DNA from: Methanosarcina flavescens | GTDB lineage: Archaea; Halobacteriota; Methanosarcinia; Methanosarcinales; Methanosarcinaceae | Reading direction: 5' to 3' | Assembly (NCBI RefSeq): GCF_001304615.2 | Contig: NZ_CP032683.1 | Location: forward strand, 2,976,001-3,040,000 | DNA length: 64,000 bases | Part shown: one piece after another, positions 53,607-63,480 of the stretch | Position numbering within the stretch: position 1 is the stretch's first letter | Layout: each line of letters opens with the position of its first letter | Program-made: the position numbers and the translations under genes | Notes under the pieces: generated by a model | The model's input: the letters and a program-made list of their open reading frames with translations, nothing else | The model's database searches: none | What the model was told of the DNA's origin: nothing

Positions 53607-54220
53607 ACCTTTAAATAAACATTATTTTTCAGATAAAAATAGTTCATTCTCTCGATCATAATCTGCAATTTTTTAAAGCTATATCACATTCTACAGAGAG
53701 AAAACGGTGTAGTGAGAGTAAACTGCTCTTTGCAATAAGGTGTTTCATCCTATTTTTTGGTCAAAGCCCACAAATAAGTTTATGATCAATTTTTAGTTTC
53801 TTAAGTAACTAATATATGCATCGAATATCTATAAAAACTAAATTTAAATTATCCAGGCTTTACGCCTATAAGTCTATAAACTTTTTCTATTTTTAACTAC
53901 CATCTCAATATAAGGTTGTTTTAATCTGCAAGTAAATTGTGAGAATTGATAATATTCTAAGAATCTCTATAGAATGCGATATTAACGACAAATTCTGTAT
54001 AAAAAACAAATTCTCTGTAAAATTAAATCCGTTGTCTTATGCTTCTATTTTAATATAATAAAACAGCTTATCCAAATTTTAATTATAGTTTCATTCATAA
54101 CTTTTATATACTCACAAATCTATCAGGGATCAGATTAGTTTCAAGTGTAACAATTTCATAAGTTTTCTTTTTCTCAAAATAAGCTTATCTAGTTCATAAA
54201 TAGTTGTAAAGGATAAAATT
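53607..54220. other. AT-rich intergenic region, 614 bases
   Basis: There is no supported gene or RNA. A TATA box (CTTTTATATACTC near 54103) about 110 bases before the MarR gene is the likely promoter of the MarR-MATE operon. Confidence 0.5.
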
Positions 54221-54700
54221 ATGGAAATTTCAGGAGAGACAGACCCAAGGGAAATATTAGGTCCGATTGCCCACATTTATAGGAGCTATCTGGCGTACAT
54301 GGCAAAGGAACTTGAGACTTATGGGGTTGGGAGTGGACAATTTGAATTCTTACTGGTTTTATATCACAAAGATGGTGTCTCCCAGGAAACCCTTGCGAAA
54401 ATTCTGAAAGTGAGCAAAGCAAAAAGTACCAGAGCTATCCAGGGCCTGGAAAAAGAGGGTTATGTATACAGGCAAAGGGACGAAAGTGATCTTCGAGCTA
54501 ACAGAGTTTACCTCACTGATAAAGGGAAGGAAATGAGAAACTTCATTTTTGAGAAATTGGTTTCTTTCATGGATATTCTCTTTTCGGACTTTACCCTGGA
54601 AGAGAGAGAAATTTTCAGGCTGCTTCTTCATAAAGCCGCAATTAGATTTTTTGATCCCGGGTTTGAGCCTCCGACTGACACGCCTAATGAACTGAAGTAA
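54221..54700 (+). CDS. MarR-family transcriptional regulator
   Basis: This 159-residue regulator has the winged helix at about 48-105 (VSQETLAKILKVSKAKSTRAI, with the wing DESDLRANRVYLT). Long helices on both sides form the dimer interface. MarR proteins usually repress a neighbouring efflux gene until a ligand binds. The MATE gene starts 40 bases downstream on the same strand, so it is the probable target. AAAGGATAAA lies before the ATG. Confidence 0.9.
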   Translation: MEISGETDPREILGPIAHIYRSYLAYMAKELETYGVGSGQFEFLLVLYHKDGVSQETLAKILKVSKAKSTRAIQGLEKEGYVYRQRDESDLRANRVYLTDKGKEMRNFIFEKLVSFMDILFSDFTLEEREIFRLLLHKAAIRFFDPGFEPPTDTPNELK

Positions 54701-54740
54701 AAATGAACGACATAAAGTAAAAGACTGCAGAGAAGAAAAG

Positions 54741-56147
54741 ATGGATAAAAAAAGTGAATTTCTGGGTAAAGAAAGTATCAGAAAGCTTCTTTTTAAGCTT
54801 TCAGCTCCTATTGTCGTTGGAATGCTGGTACAGGCTCTCTATAATGCTGTAGATACCTTTTTCGTGGGAATGGTATATGGAGCAGAGAGCGTCCAGGCCA
54901 TAGGCGGGCTCTCGATAGCTTTTCCGATTCAGATGATGATCATGGCTTTCGGAATCGTACTCGGGACAGGGGGCTCTTCTATAATCTCGCGCGCCCTTGG
55001 TGCACGCGAGTATGAAAAAGCCGAAAGGGTACTTGGAAATGTTTTTTCCCTGAGCTTGATATTAAGCGTGCTTATAGCCATTCCCTGTCTTTATTATCTT
55101 GATCCGATTTTGAAGGTTTTTGGAGCAACTGCTGGAGTCCTGCCCTATGCCAGAGATTATCTTCAAATTATAATTGCAGGAGGTACTTTCTTTGTCATTG
55201 GAGTGGCTGTTCAGCATGTCGTCCGCTCTGAAGGAAATGCCCGCCTTGCAATGAATGCTATGCTGGTAGGAGGCGGCCTCAATATTTTCCTTGATCCACT
55301 TTTCATGTTTGGCTTTGGAATGGGTGTGAAGGGTGCTGCAATTGCAACTGTACTGTCCCAGGCTGTAGCGTCTGTCTGGCTCCTGCTTTACTACCTTAAA
55401 GGAAAAGGAGCTGTACATTTCAGGTCAGAAACCCTGAAGCCTGATCTGAAGGTTATTAAGGAAATCGGGGCTATCGGTATAGGGTCTTTTGTAATGCAGT
55501 GCTCGAATAGTATCATGATGATTTTCGTTTACAATGCACTTGCAACTCATGGGGGAGACGTTGCTATTGCCATTTTTGGTGTAATAATGAGGATAAACTC
55601 GTTCATTTTCATGTCCCTTCTGGGCATGGCCTTCGGTCTACAACCGATTGTAGGATTTAACTACGGGGCTAAGAAATATGGAAGGATAGCTGAAGCCGTA
55701 AAATTATCTCTTGCAGTGACAACAACTATTGGGTTTCTTGGCCTGCTTTTCATTTTCCTCTTCAGAGCACAACTTCTACAGTTATTCAGTTCAGATCTGC
55801 AATATCTGGAGCTTGGGAAGAATGCAATAGTGATCATGCTTCTGGGTATGCCTCTTGTAGGCCTGAACGTAATAACATCAACCCTGTTCCAGGCTCTGGG
55901 AAAAGCCAGACCCGCGTTCCTTCTTTCTATTAGCCGGCAGCTCCTCTTCCTGATTCCTGCTATTATTGTCCTTCCCGACCTCTACGGACTTAATGGAGTC
56001 TGGGCGGCTTTCCCGGTTGCGGATCTATTGGCATTTATGCTTTCCGGATTTCTGCTTTTCAGAATATACAGGTTCTTCAAAGAATACAAAGATTCCTTAA
56101 AAGCTGGTACTGGATCAGAGGTCGCAGATAAAATATCTCCTATCTGA
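54741..56147 (+). CDS. MATE-family multidrug/toxin efflux transporter
   Basis: This 468-residue transporter has 12 helices in two bundles of six, each with the MATE internal-repeat layout (LSAPIVVGMLVQALYNAVDTFF near 15, and IGIGSFVMQCSNSIMMIFVYNA near 245). It is probably a cation-coupled exporter of drugs or metabolites. It is in an operon with the MarR gene. AGAAGAAAAG before the ATG is a weak ribosome site. Confidence 0.92.
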   Translation: MDKKSEFLGKESIRKLLFKLSAPIVVGMLVQALYNAVDTFFVGMVYGAESVQAIGGLSIAFPIQMMIMAFGIVLGTGGSSIISRALGAREYEKAERVLGNVFSLSLILSVLIAIPCLYYLDPILKVFGATAGVLPYARDYLQIIIAGGTFFVIGVAVQHVVRSEGNARLAMNAMLVGGGLNIFLDPLFMFGFGMGVKGAAIATVLSQAVASVWLLLYYLKGKGAVHFRSETLKPDLKVIKEIGAIGIGSFVMQCSNSIMMIFVYNALATHGGDVAIAIFGVIMRINSFIFMSLLGMAFGLQPIVGFNYGAKKYGRIAEAVKLSLAVTTTIGFLGLLFIFLFRAQLLQLFSSDLQYLELGKNAIVIMLLGMPLVGLNVITSTLFQALGKARPAFLLSISRQLLFLIPAIIVLPDLYGLNGVWAAFPVADLLAFMLSGFLLFRIYRFFKEYKDSLKAGTGSEVADKISPI

Positions 56148-56158
56148 CAGTTCATAAA

Positions 56159-56280
56159 GATGTTCAGATTACGATATGCAGCCCCTTAGGAATAGATATG
56201 GAAATAACAAATGATAAAAGACATTCAAATCAGGACAAGCACCTCTAAGGGAATAGATCTGGAAACAGATGGAATAGGAA
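56159..56280. repeat. About 60-base degenerate tandem duplication
   Basis: Two copies (about 56159-56220 and 56221-56280) share TTCA-AT-A, GCA-CCCTTAGG and GAATAGATATGGAAA blocks with many changes. They lie between the converging MATE and VWA genes. Confidence 0.45.
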
Positions 56281-56296
56281 GGAGTTCAATCCTTTC

Positions 56297-57982
56297 TTAA
56301 TTTCTTGCTTCACCGGGACATGTAGCTTTCTGTTCCATATATTCTATAAGCCTTACAAAACTTCCGCTGCCTTCGGAATCAAGTTCCATTTCCACAAAAT
56401 AAGTATAATCCGAGATTACCGAAAGCCCTCCTGCCCCTCTGCTGCCCACAATCAGCGAGTAAACCTTTGCGTTATACTTCTTTTTTGCTTCTTCCCAGCG
56501 AGCCAGTACGAGTTCATCAGAAACTTCGGATTTGCCATCGGTTATAAAGAGCAGGTCTGCTCCCTGAAAGTCTTTTTCTCTCAGGGATTTCAGGCCCGAG
56601 GCAAGGGCGGTATTGAAGTCCGTTCCTCCGCCAAAGGTATAGAGCAGAAAATTCAGGAATTTCTCGGACATTTTTTTCTTGCTGCTGAGTTCAATCTCAA
56701 GGTGCTGGCTTGTAGAAGCAAAAAGAATAACCTTCATATCCCGTTGCTGGGAGAGCATCAGCTTTGCCATAGCCAGCACAGCAGCCTTGGCAAGGGTCTG
56801 TGGGACTCCGTGCATGGAGCCTGAGGTATCCACAAGCACTATCATAGGGCCTCTGGGTTTTATACGAGGAGGGCCTGTGTAATGTTTCCCGAGTAGCTGG
56901 TAGCTCAGGAGCTTTCCTTCAAGCATATCGGCATAGAATTTCTTTTTCAGGGAAGGATTGAGGAGTTTTGCAGCTTCCATTGGCAGCAAGTTATTGATGG
57001 AATCAGAAAAACGCACGGTCTGGATCCGGTTTTTTCCAAAAGGTGAGAGTCGTATGCGGTCCGAGGGTGGGTCGAATTCACGCCTGCCTATAAAGTCCAC
57101 GATTTTCCTCAGGTCAGGGCTTTTTTCAAAAAAGGTTGAATAATTCTTAAGCATTTTAAGTTGCACGTAGAAAGGTTCTTTCTTAAGCTCTTTTACGGAA
57201 TAGCTCCAGTTGCGCTGAGGAAAAAGCAAAGCAAGCGTGTCGAATAGCTCCAGGTTTTCTTCCATCTCTGATACGAATTCATTCATTCTCCGATATAATC
57301 CTTCCATTACTCTTTCCAGAAGCTCCTGGTAGCCATCCGTCTGCATGAATGCCAGGACAGCCTCGGTCAGGGCAAATTCTCCAAAATTTCTCTTTTCCTG
57401 ACCATTCCTGCCTGAAAACTCCACAAATAGGTTATTTCGCCATATCAGGAAGGTTTCTTTCAAGATTTCTTCGAATTGTCTCAGGATCTTATACATTCCA
57501 GCATCGAGCTCCTTAAGATACTCTGTACCCGAAGTGCTGGTTGAAGAATCTGAAAAGCGTTCCAGTATCTCATAAACCAGAGGCAGGAGAATTTTCAGGC
57601 CTGCAATACCGGCTCTCCGGCTTTTTTTTGCAATTTTCCGGAGTTTGGGCCAGGGTTTTGAGTTTCTCAAAGTTAGAAGAATGGGATAAAAAGCTCCGAA
57701 AGTTCCTATGAACCTCGCAGGATCCTTTATCTCATAAGGCTGCCCAAAAAGGATTTCAAGAGTAAGGACTTCAGCTATCTTTTCCCGCAAAGGGCGAGGG
57801 ATAGTCCGGGGAAAGGCTATCGTACTTCTGAGATCTCTTTCCAGCACGGCAACAGTTTGATTCTGGAGAATAAGCAAATCCCGCAGGTTTTTGTTTCCTG
57901 AGACTTTATTTTTTGAGAAAGAGGAATAAGCTTCAGACGAGGCTGTCTTCAGAATATTCGGAAAGCCTCCATAGTCTTGCAT
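56297..57982 (-). CDS. VWA-domain protein, ViaA/CoxE-like
   Basis: This 561-residue soluble protein has an N-terminal helical region (about 1-370). The C-terminal von Willebrand A domain has a complete MIDAS: DTSGSMHG, the Thr in GGTDFNTA and the Asp in FITDGKSE. It is encoded just downstream of a MoxR ATPase, the RavA/ViaA and CoxD/CoxE arrangement, in which the ATPase and VWA protein act as a metal-linked chaperone. The client is unknown. I start at the ATG 57982 with CGAGG seven bases before it. The frame extends to 58093 through a repeat-rich spacer. Confidence 0.88.
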   Translation of the reverse strand: MQDYGGFPNILKTASSEAYSSFSKNKVSGNKNLRDLLILQNQTVAVLERDLRSTIAFPRTIPRPLREKIAEVLTLEILFGQPYEIKDPARFIGTFGAFYPILLTLRNSKPWPKLRKIAKKSRRAGIAGLKILLPLVYEILERFSDSSTSTSGTEYLKELDAGMYKILRQFEEILKETFLIWRNNLFVEFSGRNGQEKRNFGEFALTEAVLAFMQTDGYQELLERVMEGLYRRMNEFVSEMEENLELFDTLALLFPQRNWSYSVKELKKEPFYVQLKMLKNYSTFFEKSPDLRKIVDFIGRREFDPPSDRIRLSPFGKNRIQTVRFSDSINNLLPMEAAKLLNPSLKKKFYADMLEGKLLSYQLLGKHYTGPPRIKPRGPMIVLVDTSGSMHGVPQTLAKAAVLAMAKLMLSQQRDMKVILFASTSQHLEIELSSKKKMSEKFLNFLLYTFGGGTDFNTALASGLKSLREKDFQGADLLFITDGKSEVSDELVLARWEEAKKKYNAKVYSLIVGSRGAGGLSVISDYTYFVEMELDSEGSGSFVRLIEYMEQKATCPGEARN

Positions 57983-57989
57983 TTCGAAA

Positions 57990-58100
57990 CCTCGTTTAAA
58001 TTTCCGCTTTGAGATCATCCAGTTTGAGAATAACTGATTTGAAGCTACCTGATTTAAGATTATTCGGTTTGGAAATACCTGGCTTGAAACCAAGCACTAT
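57990..58100. repeat. Degenerate short repeats between the VWA and MoxR genes
   Basis: Four to five drifted copies of a unit like GATTTGAAGATTACCTGGTTT, about 20-25 bases each, fill the 130-base spacer. They give the false impression of an N-terminal extension of the VWA protein with repeated NQ-ASNQ-like residues. Confidence 0.5.
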
Positions 58101-58115
58101 AGGTTCTTTATAAGT

Positions 58116-59666
58116 TTATCTGAGCTTAAATCGGGAGCTAATTCCCTTCATAAAACTATTGACAGTACTGCTCGAATCGGGTATGGGAATTTTTTCCATT
58201 CCTTTTTTCTCTATTTCTTTTTTCCCCGTTTCCTGTCTTCCTGCTTCTTTTACAGGCGCGGATTCAGGATGCATCTTCCTGTTCTGCAGTCCGAGCATTG
58301 ACCGGCTTTTTGAAATAAGGTCATTGAGCCCGGATAACTCGGTACTTCGAGTGTCATGCAGGAGGAGAGCTTCATTTCTATCAAGAGTAGAAAGCCAGAT
58401 ATTCGCCTCCATCAGGCTTTTAAGGAGTTCCCTTTCTTCTTCAAGCCTGTGCTTTACGCGTTCCACCCTATCGGCAAGGGCTCTCAGTTCTTTTTCAAAA
58501 ACTTCTTTCTGAGCCTGGATCAGTGTACTCGCTTTCCCAGTCGCTTCCTGAAGCGAATCGATTTCCCTGACAAGGTTGTCATAGGGGTAGATCCTTGAGG
58601 AACCTTCCTTTTTCAGAGTGTAGCTATGATTCGGATGGGAAGTATGGTGAGTTTCAATTTCCTGTCTCAGCCGAAATTCTTCTCCGCAGCTATCGCAGAC
58701 AACCTTTACAGGAAGTTCATTTTTCAGGGCTATGCTTACCGCTGCCTGGAGGTCTTCGGCTTCCTGGCGCAGTTTTTCCGTACTGATGCCGCCTGAGATT
58801 GCGAACTCGAAAACTGTTCTGCGAATGGTTTCCCGCTCTTCAGGCAGGTTCCAGAGCATGTGCTGAAGCAGAAGCACCATTGTCCTGTCCACGGCCGGGC
58901 ATCCGCTGCTGCAGGCTGCAACCCTGAGCACCTGAACGACTTTTCTCCAGCGCCGGTCCGAGATTTCGATTTCCTGAAGCTGAAGGCTTTTTCGAAGTTC
59001 GGTTACGATTATCTCAACATCAGGGTCAACAGGAAGTGTCTTTGAGCGCTCCCGAACCGCATATATCTCGGAAATCCTGAGCCTTGCAGCAGGCACGAAA
59101 TCTTCAGGACTCCTGAAAAGCAGGTTCCGGAAATTCTCCTCATCCTGGATATAGGCAAGTCTGTACCTGAATAAAAAGCGGTCATAAAGGGCTTCAAGAC
59201 TCTCGTCCTCATCAGGAAGCTCATTGGATGCCCCGAAAACCGAAAGTAGAGGCACATCTACAAGTTCCCTCCCATTATGGTATTTGTGCTCGTTGAGAAT
59301 GGTCAGCAAGCTGTTCAGGATGGCACTGCTGGCTTTAAAAATCTCGTCCAGTAAAGCAATATGGGCAGTTGGAAGGCAGCCATCGATTTTCCGACGGAAC
59401 TCATCTTCTTCCAGGGCTTTTAAGGAAAGCGGACCAAAAATCTCTTCAGGGGTGGAAAAGCTTGTCAGGAGATAGTTGAAGAAATTACCACCTTCGATCA
59501 ACTGGCAGATATTCTTCGCAAGCTGTGTTTTTGCCGTTCCCGGGGGCCCCAGGAAGAGGAGGTTTTCCCCGGACAGCACGGCAAGGAGAGAGCCGTTGAT
59601 CTCGGCTTCCCGCTCTTTAAAATATTCCATAAACGCGGATTTGATCTCAAGAAGCTTTTCTTTCAG
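58116..59666 (-). CDS. MoxR-family AAA+ ATPase (RavA-like) with zinc finger, probable CTG start
   Basis: This AAA+ ATPase has Walker A GPPGTAKT near residue 42, Walker B HIALLDEIFKAS, sensor 1 VFGASNE and DRFLFR with the arginine finger. The region after the AAA lid carries CDSCGEEF...HHTSHPNH (about 328-350), a C2H2-like zinc finger not usual in RavA, then a long coiled coil and a disordered charged tail. It works with the VWA protein downstream. No ATG has a ribosome site. GGAGGT (59673-59678) lies six bases before a CTG at 59666 that opens LKEKLLEIKSAFMEYF, a good MoxR N-terminus. The first ATG is at 59630. Confidence 0.85.
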   Translation of the reverse strand: MKEKLLEIKSAFMEYFKEREAEINGSLLAVLSGENLLFLGPPGTAKTQLAKNICQLIEGGNFFNYLLTSFSTPEEIFGPLSLKALEEDEFRRKIDGCLPTAHIALLDEIFKASSAILNSLLTILNEHKYHNGRELVDVPLLSVFGASNELPDEDESLEALYDRFLFRYRLAYIQDEENFRNLLFRSPEDFVPAARLRISEIYAVRERSKTLPVDPDVEIIVTELRKSLQLQEIEISDRRWRKVVQVLRVAACSSGCPAVDRTMVLLLQHMLWNLPEERETIRRTVFEFAISGGISTEKLRQEAEDLQAAVSIALKNELPVKVVCDSCGEEFRLRQEIETHHTSHPNHSYTLKKEGSSRIYPYDNLVREIDSLQEATGKASTLIQAQKEVFEKELRALADRVERVKHRLEEERELLKSLMEANIWLSTLDRNEALLLHDTRSTELSGLNDLISKSRSMLGLQNRKMHPESAPVKEAGRQETGKKEIEKKGMEKIPIPDSSSTVNSFMKGISSRFKLR

Positions 59667-60167
59667 GGGCAGACCTCCGGTAGCATGAGTGGAAAATATA
59701 GTTTTTTTCGGATTTTCTCTTAAGTATTTAGCCTGATTCTATTTTGATCCTATTTTAAGTCTTCCAATTGAGTCAACTATTGAAAGATAAAAAAATAACC
59801 CCCAGGTGATTTACTGAAGAGGTCAAAATCCAGAGAAATCAGAAGAAGCCTGCAAAACCTGAAGAAATCTGAAGATTGTACTTTTCCTTAGCTTAGCCCA
59901 ATACCATTTACTTATAATGAATTAATTTAAGGAGTTGACTTAAGGAGTTAATTTAAATATTTTTAAAGATTTAACTTAACTCATAGAAATATAATTTGAA
60001 TGACACAGACAAACGATTTAATCTAATAAAACATAATAAATATATTTATTGATTAAGAAATTTACTAACATATTATGGAAAGTCTTAATTCAGGATTCCA
60101 TGCTGGATGTTAAAAATATAGATGACCCTGGCTGCATAAATTCCAGATTTTTGCAGGAGCTCTGAAC
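59667..60167. other. Intergenic region, 500 bases
   Basis: This divergent spacer has no supported gene. TTTAAGGAGTT-A-TT units repeat two to three times at 59925-59955. The promoters of the MoxR-VWA operon and of the ABC exporter should both lie here. Confidence 0.45.
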
Positions 60168-60918
60168 ATGATTGAGGTAAAGAATCTTTCTAAGTTTTAC
60201 GGAAGTACAAAAGCGGTGGATAATGTTTCTCTTTCTGTAGGGAGGGGGTGAGCTCTTTGGCCTCCTGGGGCCAAACGGCTCAGGAAAAACCACGATGATT
60301 AAGATGCTTACAGGCCAGATAAAACCAACGTCTGGTTCCCTCAGGGTTCATGGAGTGTATGTTCTTGAAGACCCAATCAGGGTCCGGGAACTTGTGGGTG
60401 TTATTCCTGAGCAGGAGACTCCTCCAAGTTTTCTGACGGCCGAAGAGTATCTCCACTTTGTTGCAAAGGTCAGGAAAATGAAAGATTACGAGGCAATTTG
60501 CGAGAAATGGTTTGAATTCCTCGATTTCGAGGATCAGAAAAACTCCCTTTGTAAAGACCTATCAAGAGGGACAAGGCAGAAATTGATGTTTGCGCAGGCT
60601 TTCCTGCATGAACCTGAACTTGCCATTATTGATGAACCCCTTATCAACCTCGACCCTGTAATGCAGCGCAAGGTAAAGGATTTTCTTTCAGGCTACGTGA
60701 GAAATGGAGGAACGATCTTTATTTCGACGCATATCCTCGAGATTGCAAAACAGATCTGCACCATCATTGGAATAATTTACAGAGGAAAACTGGTCTATAC
60801 AGGCCGCCTTGATGATCCTGTTCTCGAAGGCAGGAATTTTGAAGAATTCTTCCTCAACCTGGTAAGCCGGCCAGTGAACTCTGATGAATGTGCGAGTATA
60901 CCTGCACAGTATGCGTGA
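60168..60918 (+). pseudogene. ABC-2 exporter ATPase, single-base frameshift
   Basis: The first frame starts at ATG 60168 (GGAG eight bases before) and reads MIEVKNLSKFYGSTKAVDNV, then SLSVGRG and TGA at 60249. One base later the protein continues in another frame as ELFGLLGPNGSGKTTMIKML (Walker A), then LSRGTRQKLMFAQAFL (signature) and IIDEPLINLDP (Walker B), to the stop at 60918. Removing the T after the five-G run (60244-60249) restores a normal 250-residue ATPase. It may be a recent loss, programmed slippage on the G-run, or a sequencing error. The permease gene follows after 34 bases. Confidence 0.85.
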
Positions 60919-60952
60919 TAATAAAAGCAAGAACAAAACTGGCAGGGGTTTT

Positions 60953-62368
60953 ATGTTTGACATATTCAAAAGTATGCTTAAAGAAGAATGGCGGATGCAC
61001 TCGAATTTTTTCGGGAATATGGGTTTCTCCCTCTTTCCGGTCTTTATCTTTCTGTTCACCTTTCTCGTAAGCCTGATTCTGCCCATTTTCAGGGAAATTT
61101 TTACGTATACCCAGATAGCCCTGGGGATGCACTACCTCTTTTTGCTTCTTGGTGGCATGGTAGGAGCCTTCGGGCTTATAGGCAGGGAGTTTATGAATCG
61201 GCGTTTCGGGCAGGCAAGCCTTATCGCATATTCTTCAAGGACACTTCCGGTTTCCGAGAGACTTATCTTTGCAAATTTCCTCGTAAAAGACATAGTGTAT
61301 TACTTTGTCTTCTACATACTTCCTTTCATTGTGGGTTTTGCGCTTGCTGCGGCTTTTGTCCCGGTTGGAGGTTTCCATTCCTCTGTTACCCTTCTCATCC
61401 TCCTCCTTACACTTTCACTTTCTTTTATGATCGGACTCTCGCTGGTATTTTTCCTATCTACGATTTATGCATATTCCGGAAAGCTATTGATTTCGGGCTT
61501 ACTGGCTAGTTTCATTTTCTTGCTCTTTATTTCAGGGAATCTGGATTCCAACAGTTTTTACAGTCTACCAAGCCTTTCTTTTTTCCTGCTTCCTTCAAAA
61601 AACCAGTTTCTGCTTTCTTCCGTGCTTATAATTGTGCCTTCGGTTTTATCCCTGCTTTTCCTGAAGGTAGACTTTCCCCAGGCTAAAAAGAGCTTTCCAA
61701 ACTCATTTTCTAAACTTTGCAGGGAGTTTGGTTCTTACAGGTATGCAGCTTTTGTTGCAAAGGATCTCCTTGACCTGAAAAGGAGTGAAGGAGGGTTCGG
61801 AAAGTTAATATTTTCCTTCCTGCTTCCTGCGATTCTTATCTGGATGCTCCTTTCAGCCCTGGGAACAGTTCTCCCGGCTTTGAATACTTTAATCCTGTTT
61901 TCCCTTGTCCTGGGAGTACTTTCTTCCTCAATGTATAACTGGCTTACAGAATACGATATCTTTGCCTCGTATGCTTTCTTTCCCCTGAAGGTTTCGGACA
62001 TGATAAGGAGCAAACTTAACAGCTACCTTTTCCTGAATCTGGTTCCGCTTCTACTGCTTGTCCCTCTAACCTTCACAAAAGACCCTGAAGTTTTGCTGCC
62101 AGCCCTGCTGCTTTTCATCTCTATTTCCCTTTATATGGTTTCAATACTTATTTACCTGACAGGTCTTTCCCCTTCCATAAACCTCTACAACGGCAGGACT
62201 TTTGCACTTTATACGCTGTCTGTAATGCCACTCTTGATGGTGAATATTATCCTGTCGATGTTCGGATTCTTTTATGTGTTTGTAAACCTCCTGCTTCTGC
62301 CTCTTGCCTTCTACCTGCTCGGGAAAAGCTTCAGGAAATGGGATGGGATTGAAAGCCCGCGTTTTTGA
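60953..62368 (+). CDS. ABC-2-type exporter membrane subunit
   Basis: This 471-residue membrane protein has about 12 helices, starting MFDIFKSMLKEEWRMHSNFFGNM; an amphipathic N-terminus before the first helix is typical of ABC-2 permeases. It has no ATPase part and must use the frameshifted ATPase just upstream or another one. The substrate is unknown. The ATG at 60953 follows GGCAGGGG; the frame extends into the end of the ATPase gene (60884) without a ribosome site. Confidence 0.82.
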   Translation: MFDIFKSMLKEEWRMHSNFFGNMGFSLFPVFIFLFTFLVSLILPIFREIFTYTQIALGMHYLFLLLGGMVGAFGLIGREFMNRRFGQASLIAYSSRTLPVSERLIFANFLVKDIVYYFVFYILPFIVGFALAAAFVPVGGFHSSVTLLILLLTLSLSFMIGLSLVFFLSTIYAYSGKLLISGLLASFIFLLFISGNLDSNSFYSLPSLSFFLLPSKNQFLLSSVLIIVPSVLSLLFLKVDFPQAKKSFPNSFSKLCREFGSYRYAAFVAKDLLDLKRSEGGFGKLIFSFLLPAILIWMLLSALGTVLPALNTLILFSLVLGVLSSSMYNWLTEYDIFASYAFFPLKVSDMIRSKLNSYLFLNLVPLLLLVPLTFTKDPEVLLPALLLFISISLYMVSILIYLTGLSPSINLYNGRTFALYTLSVMPLLMVNIILSMFGFFYVFVNLLLLPLAFYLLGKSFRKWDGIESPRF

Positions 62369-62459
62369 CGATGCCTGCTGGTTGAATAGAGATCAATTAT
62401 TTGCATAGCGCAGGGGCAAAGGATAGAACTTGCCGCGGATAAAAGCCTATTGAAAAAAT

Positions 62460-63467
62460 GGCTCTGTAGAAATCCTCTAAATTCTGTTTTTACCCAAAAA
62501 TTATAAAAATAAAATTGTAAAAATGCTCCTTAATTTTTTTGTCCACACAAAAAACAAAGGAGCAATTGCTATTGTCATCAAATAAGTATATTAAATTTAT
62601 TGATCTCAGTCTTAAAACGGTTCAGTCTTCCAGACTGAACCTTTACTCCTGCAAATATTCCAAACGTGTTTATACTCAACATCAGCTTCTTGTTCTTGTT
62701 TTATTGAAGGAGTATATAAGTACAGACTACCGTGACTTTGTAGAACTTGTTGACCTCATGAACAATATAAAGGAAAAACTTGACCTTGATAAGGTTCCTC
62801 ATTACACTACTCTTCAAAAGTTTGTGTCCAGAATTCCCTCTTCATTGTTTAACCTAATTTTGTCAAAAACTCTAAAACTATTTTACTCACATGGAGAAAA
62901 AGTTCTCATTACGGCAATTGATGCAACAGGATTTACGAGTTCTTATGCAAGTCATTATTATTCTAAGAGAACAGGGAAGCTCCGAAGGAGCTTCCTTAAA
63001 ACTTCAATATCAGTAGACACTATTAAAAAAGTAATATTAGGATGGAAAATTAGCCAAAAAACAGATCATGATGTCAAGCATGCAAAGACTCTGATAAGAC
63101 AATCAAACAAGTCAAGAAAGTCTCAATGTTATGTGATGGATAAAGGATATGATTCCGAAGAAATTCATACTCTAATAAGAGAAGAGATAAAAGCAGATTC
63201 AATAGTACCTTTGAGAGAAAGAAAAAGAAAGAGAATAAACGGAAAATATAGAAAACAATTAAACAAAGACTTTGATAAGATCAAATACAATAGAAGGAAT
63301 ATAGTAGAGACAATAATATCTGTTGTAAAAAGAAAATTTGGAGAAACATTAAGAGCAAGAAAGGTTAGAAATCAAGTAAAAGAAGTAAAAGTTAAACTAA
63401 TAGTCTATAATATAAACAAAAAAGTAATACAATTATTATGGATTAAATTAAGGATTTCTACAGAGCC
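62460..63467 (+). mobile_element. Insertion sequence, 1008 bases, with 16-base terminal inverted repeats
   Basis: The left end GGCTCTGTAGAAATCC (62460-62475) and right end GGATTTCTACAGAGCC (63452-63467) are perfect inverted repeats. The 8-base sequence GAAAAAAT flanks the element on both sides (62452-62459 and 63468-63475) as a target-site duplication, so the ends and a recent insertion are well defined. It carries one DDE transposase gene. The family looks like IS5/IS4-type; the subgroup is not determined. It landed 84 bases after the ABC permease stop. Confidence 0.9.
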
Positions 63468-63480
63468 GAAAAAATTATAA
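62572..63480 (+). CDS. DDE transposase of the insertion sequence
   Basis: This is a transposase of about 302 residues with the catalytic triad in [16 protein letters not shown] and [15 protein letters not shown], and a conserved Y-(2)-R-(3)-E-like block [10 protein letters not shown]. It is rich in Lys and AT-biased, unlike its neighbours. The start is TTG at 62572 (or 62566), with AAAGGAGC before it; the longer frame to 62539 lacks a site. The right inverted repeat encodes the residues STEP, and the stop TAA (63478-63480) lies outside the element, in the flanking DNA. Confidence 0.88.
   Translation: MSSNKYIKFIDLSLKTVQSSRLNLYSCKYSKRVYTQHQLLVLVLLKEYISTDYRDFVELVDLMNNIKEKLDLDKVPHYTTLQKFVSRIPSSLFNLILSKTLKLFYSHGEKVLITAIDATGFTSSYASHYYSKRTGKLRRSFLKTSISVDTIKKVILGWKISQKTDHDVKHAKTLIRQSNKSRKSQCYVMDKGYDSEEIHTLIREEIKADSIVPLRERKRKRINGKYRKQLNKDFDKIKYNRRNIVETIISVVKRKFGETLRARKVRNQVKEVKVKLIVYNINKKVIQLLWIKLRISTEPKKL

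Noticed and set aside
57983-58093. N-terminal extension of the VWA protein
   Set aside because: It is made of short DNA repeats; CGAGG before 57982 fixes the start.
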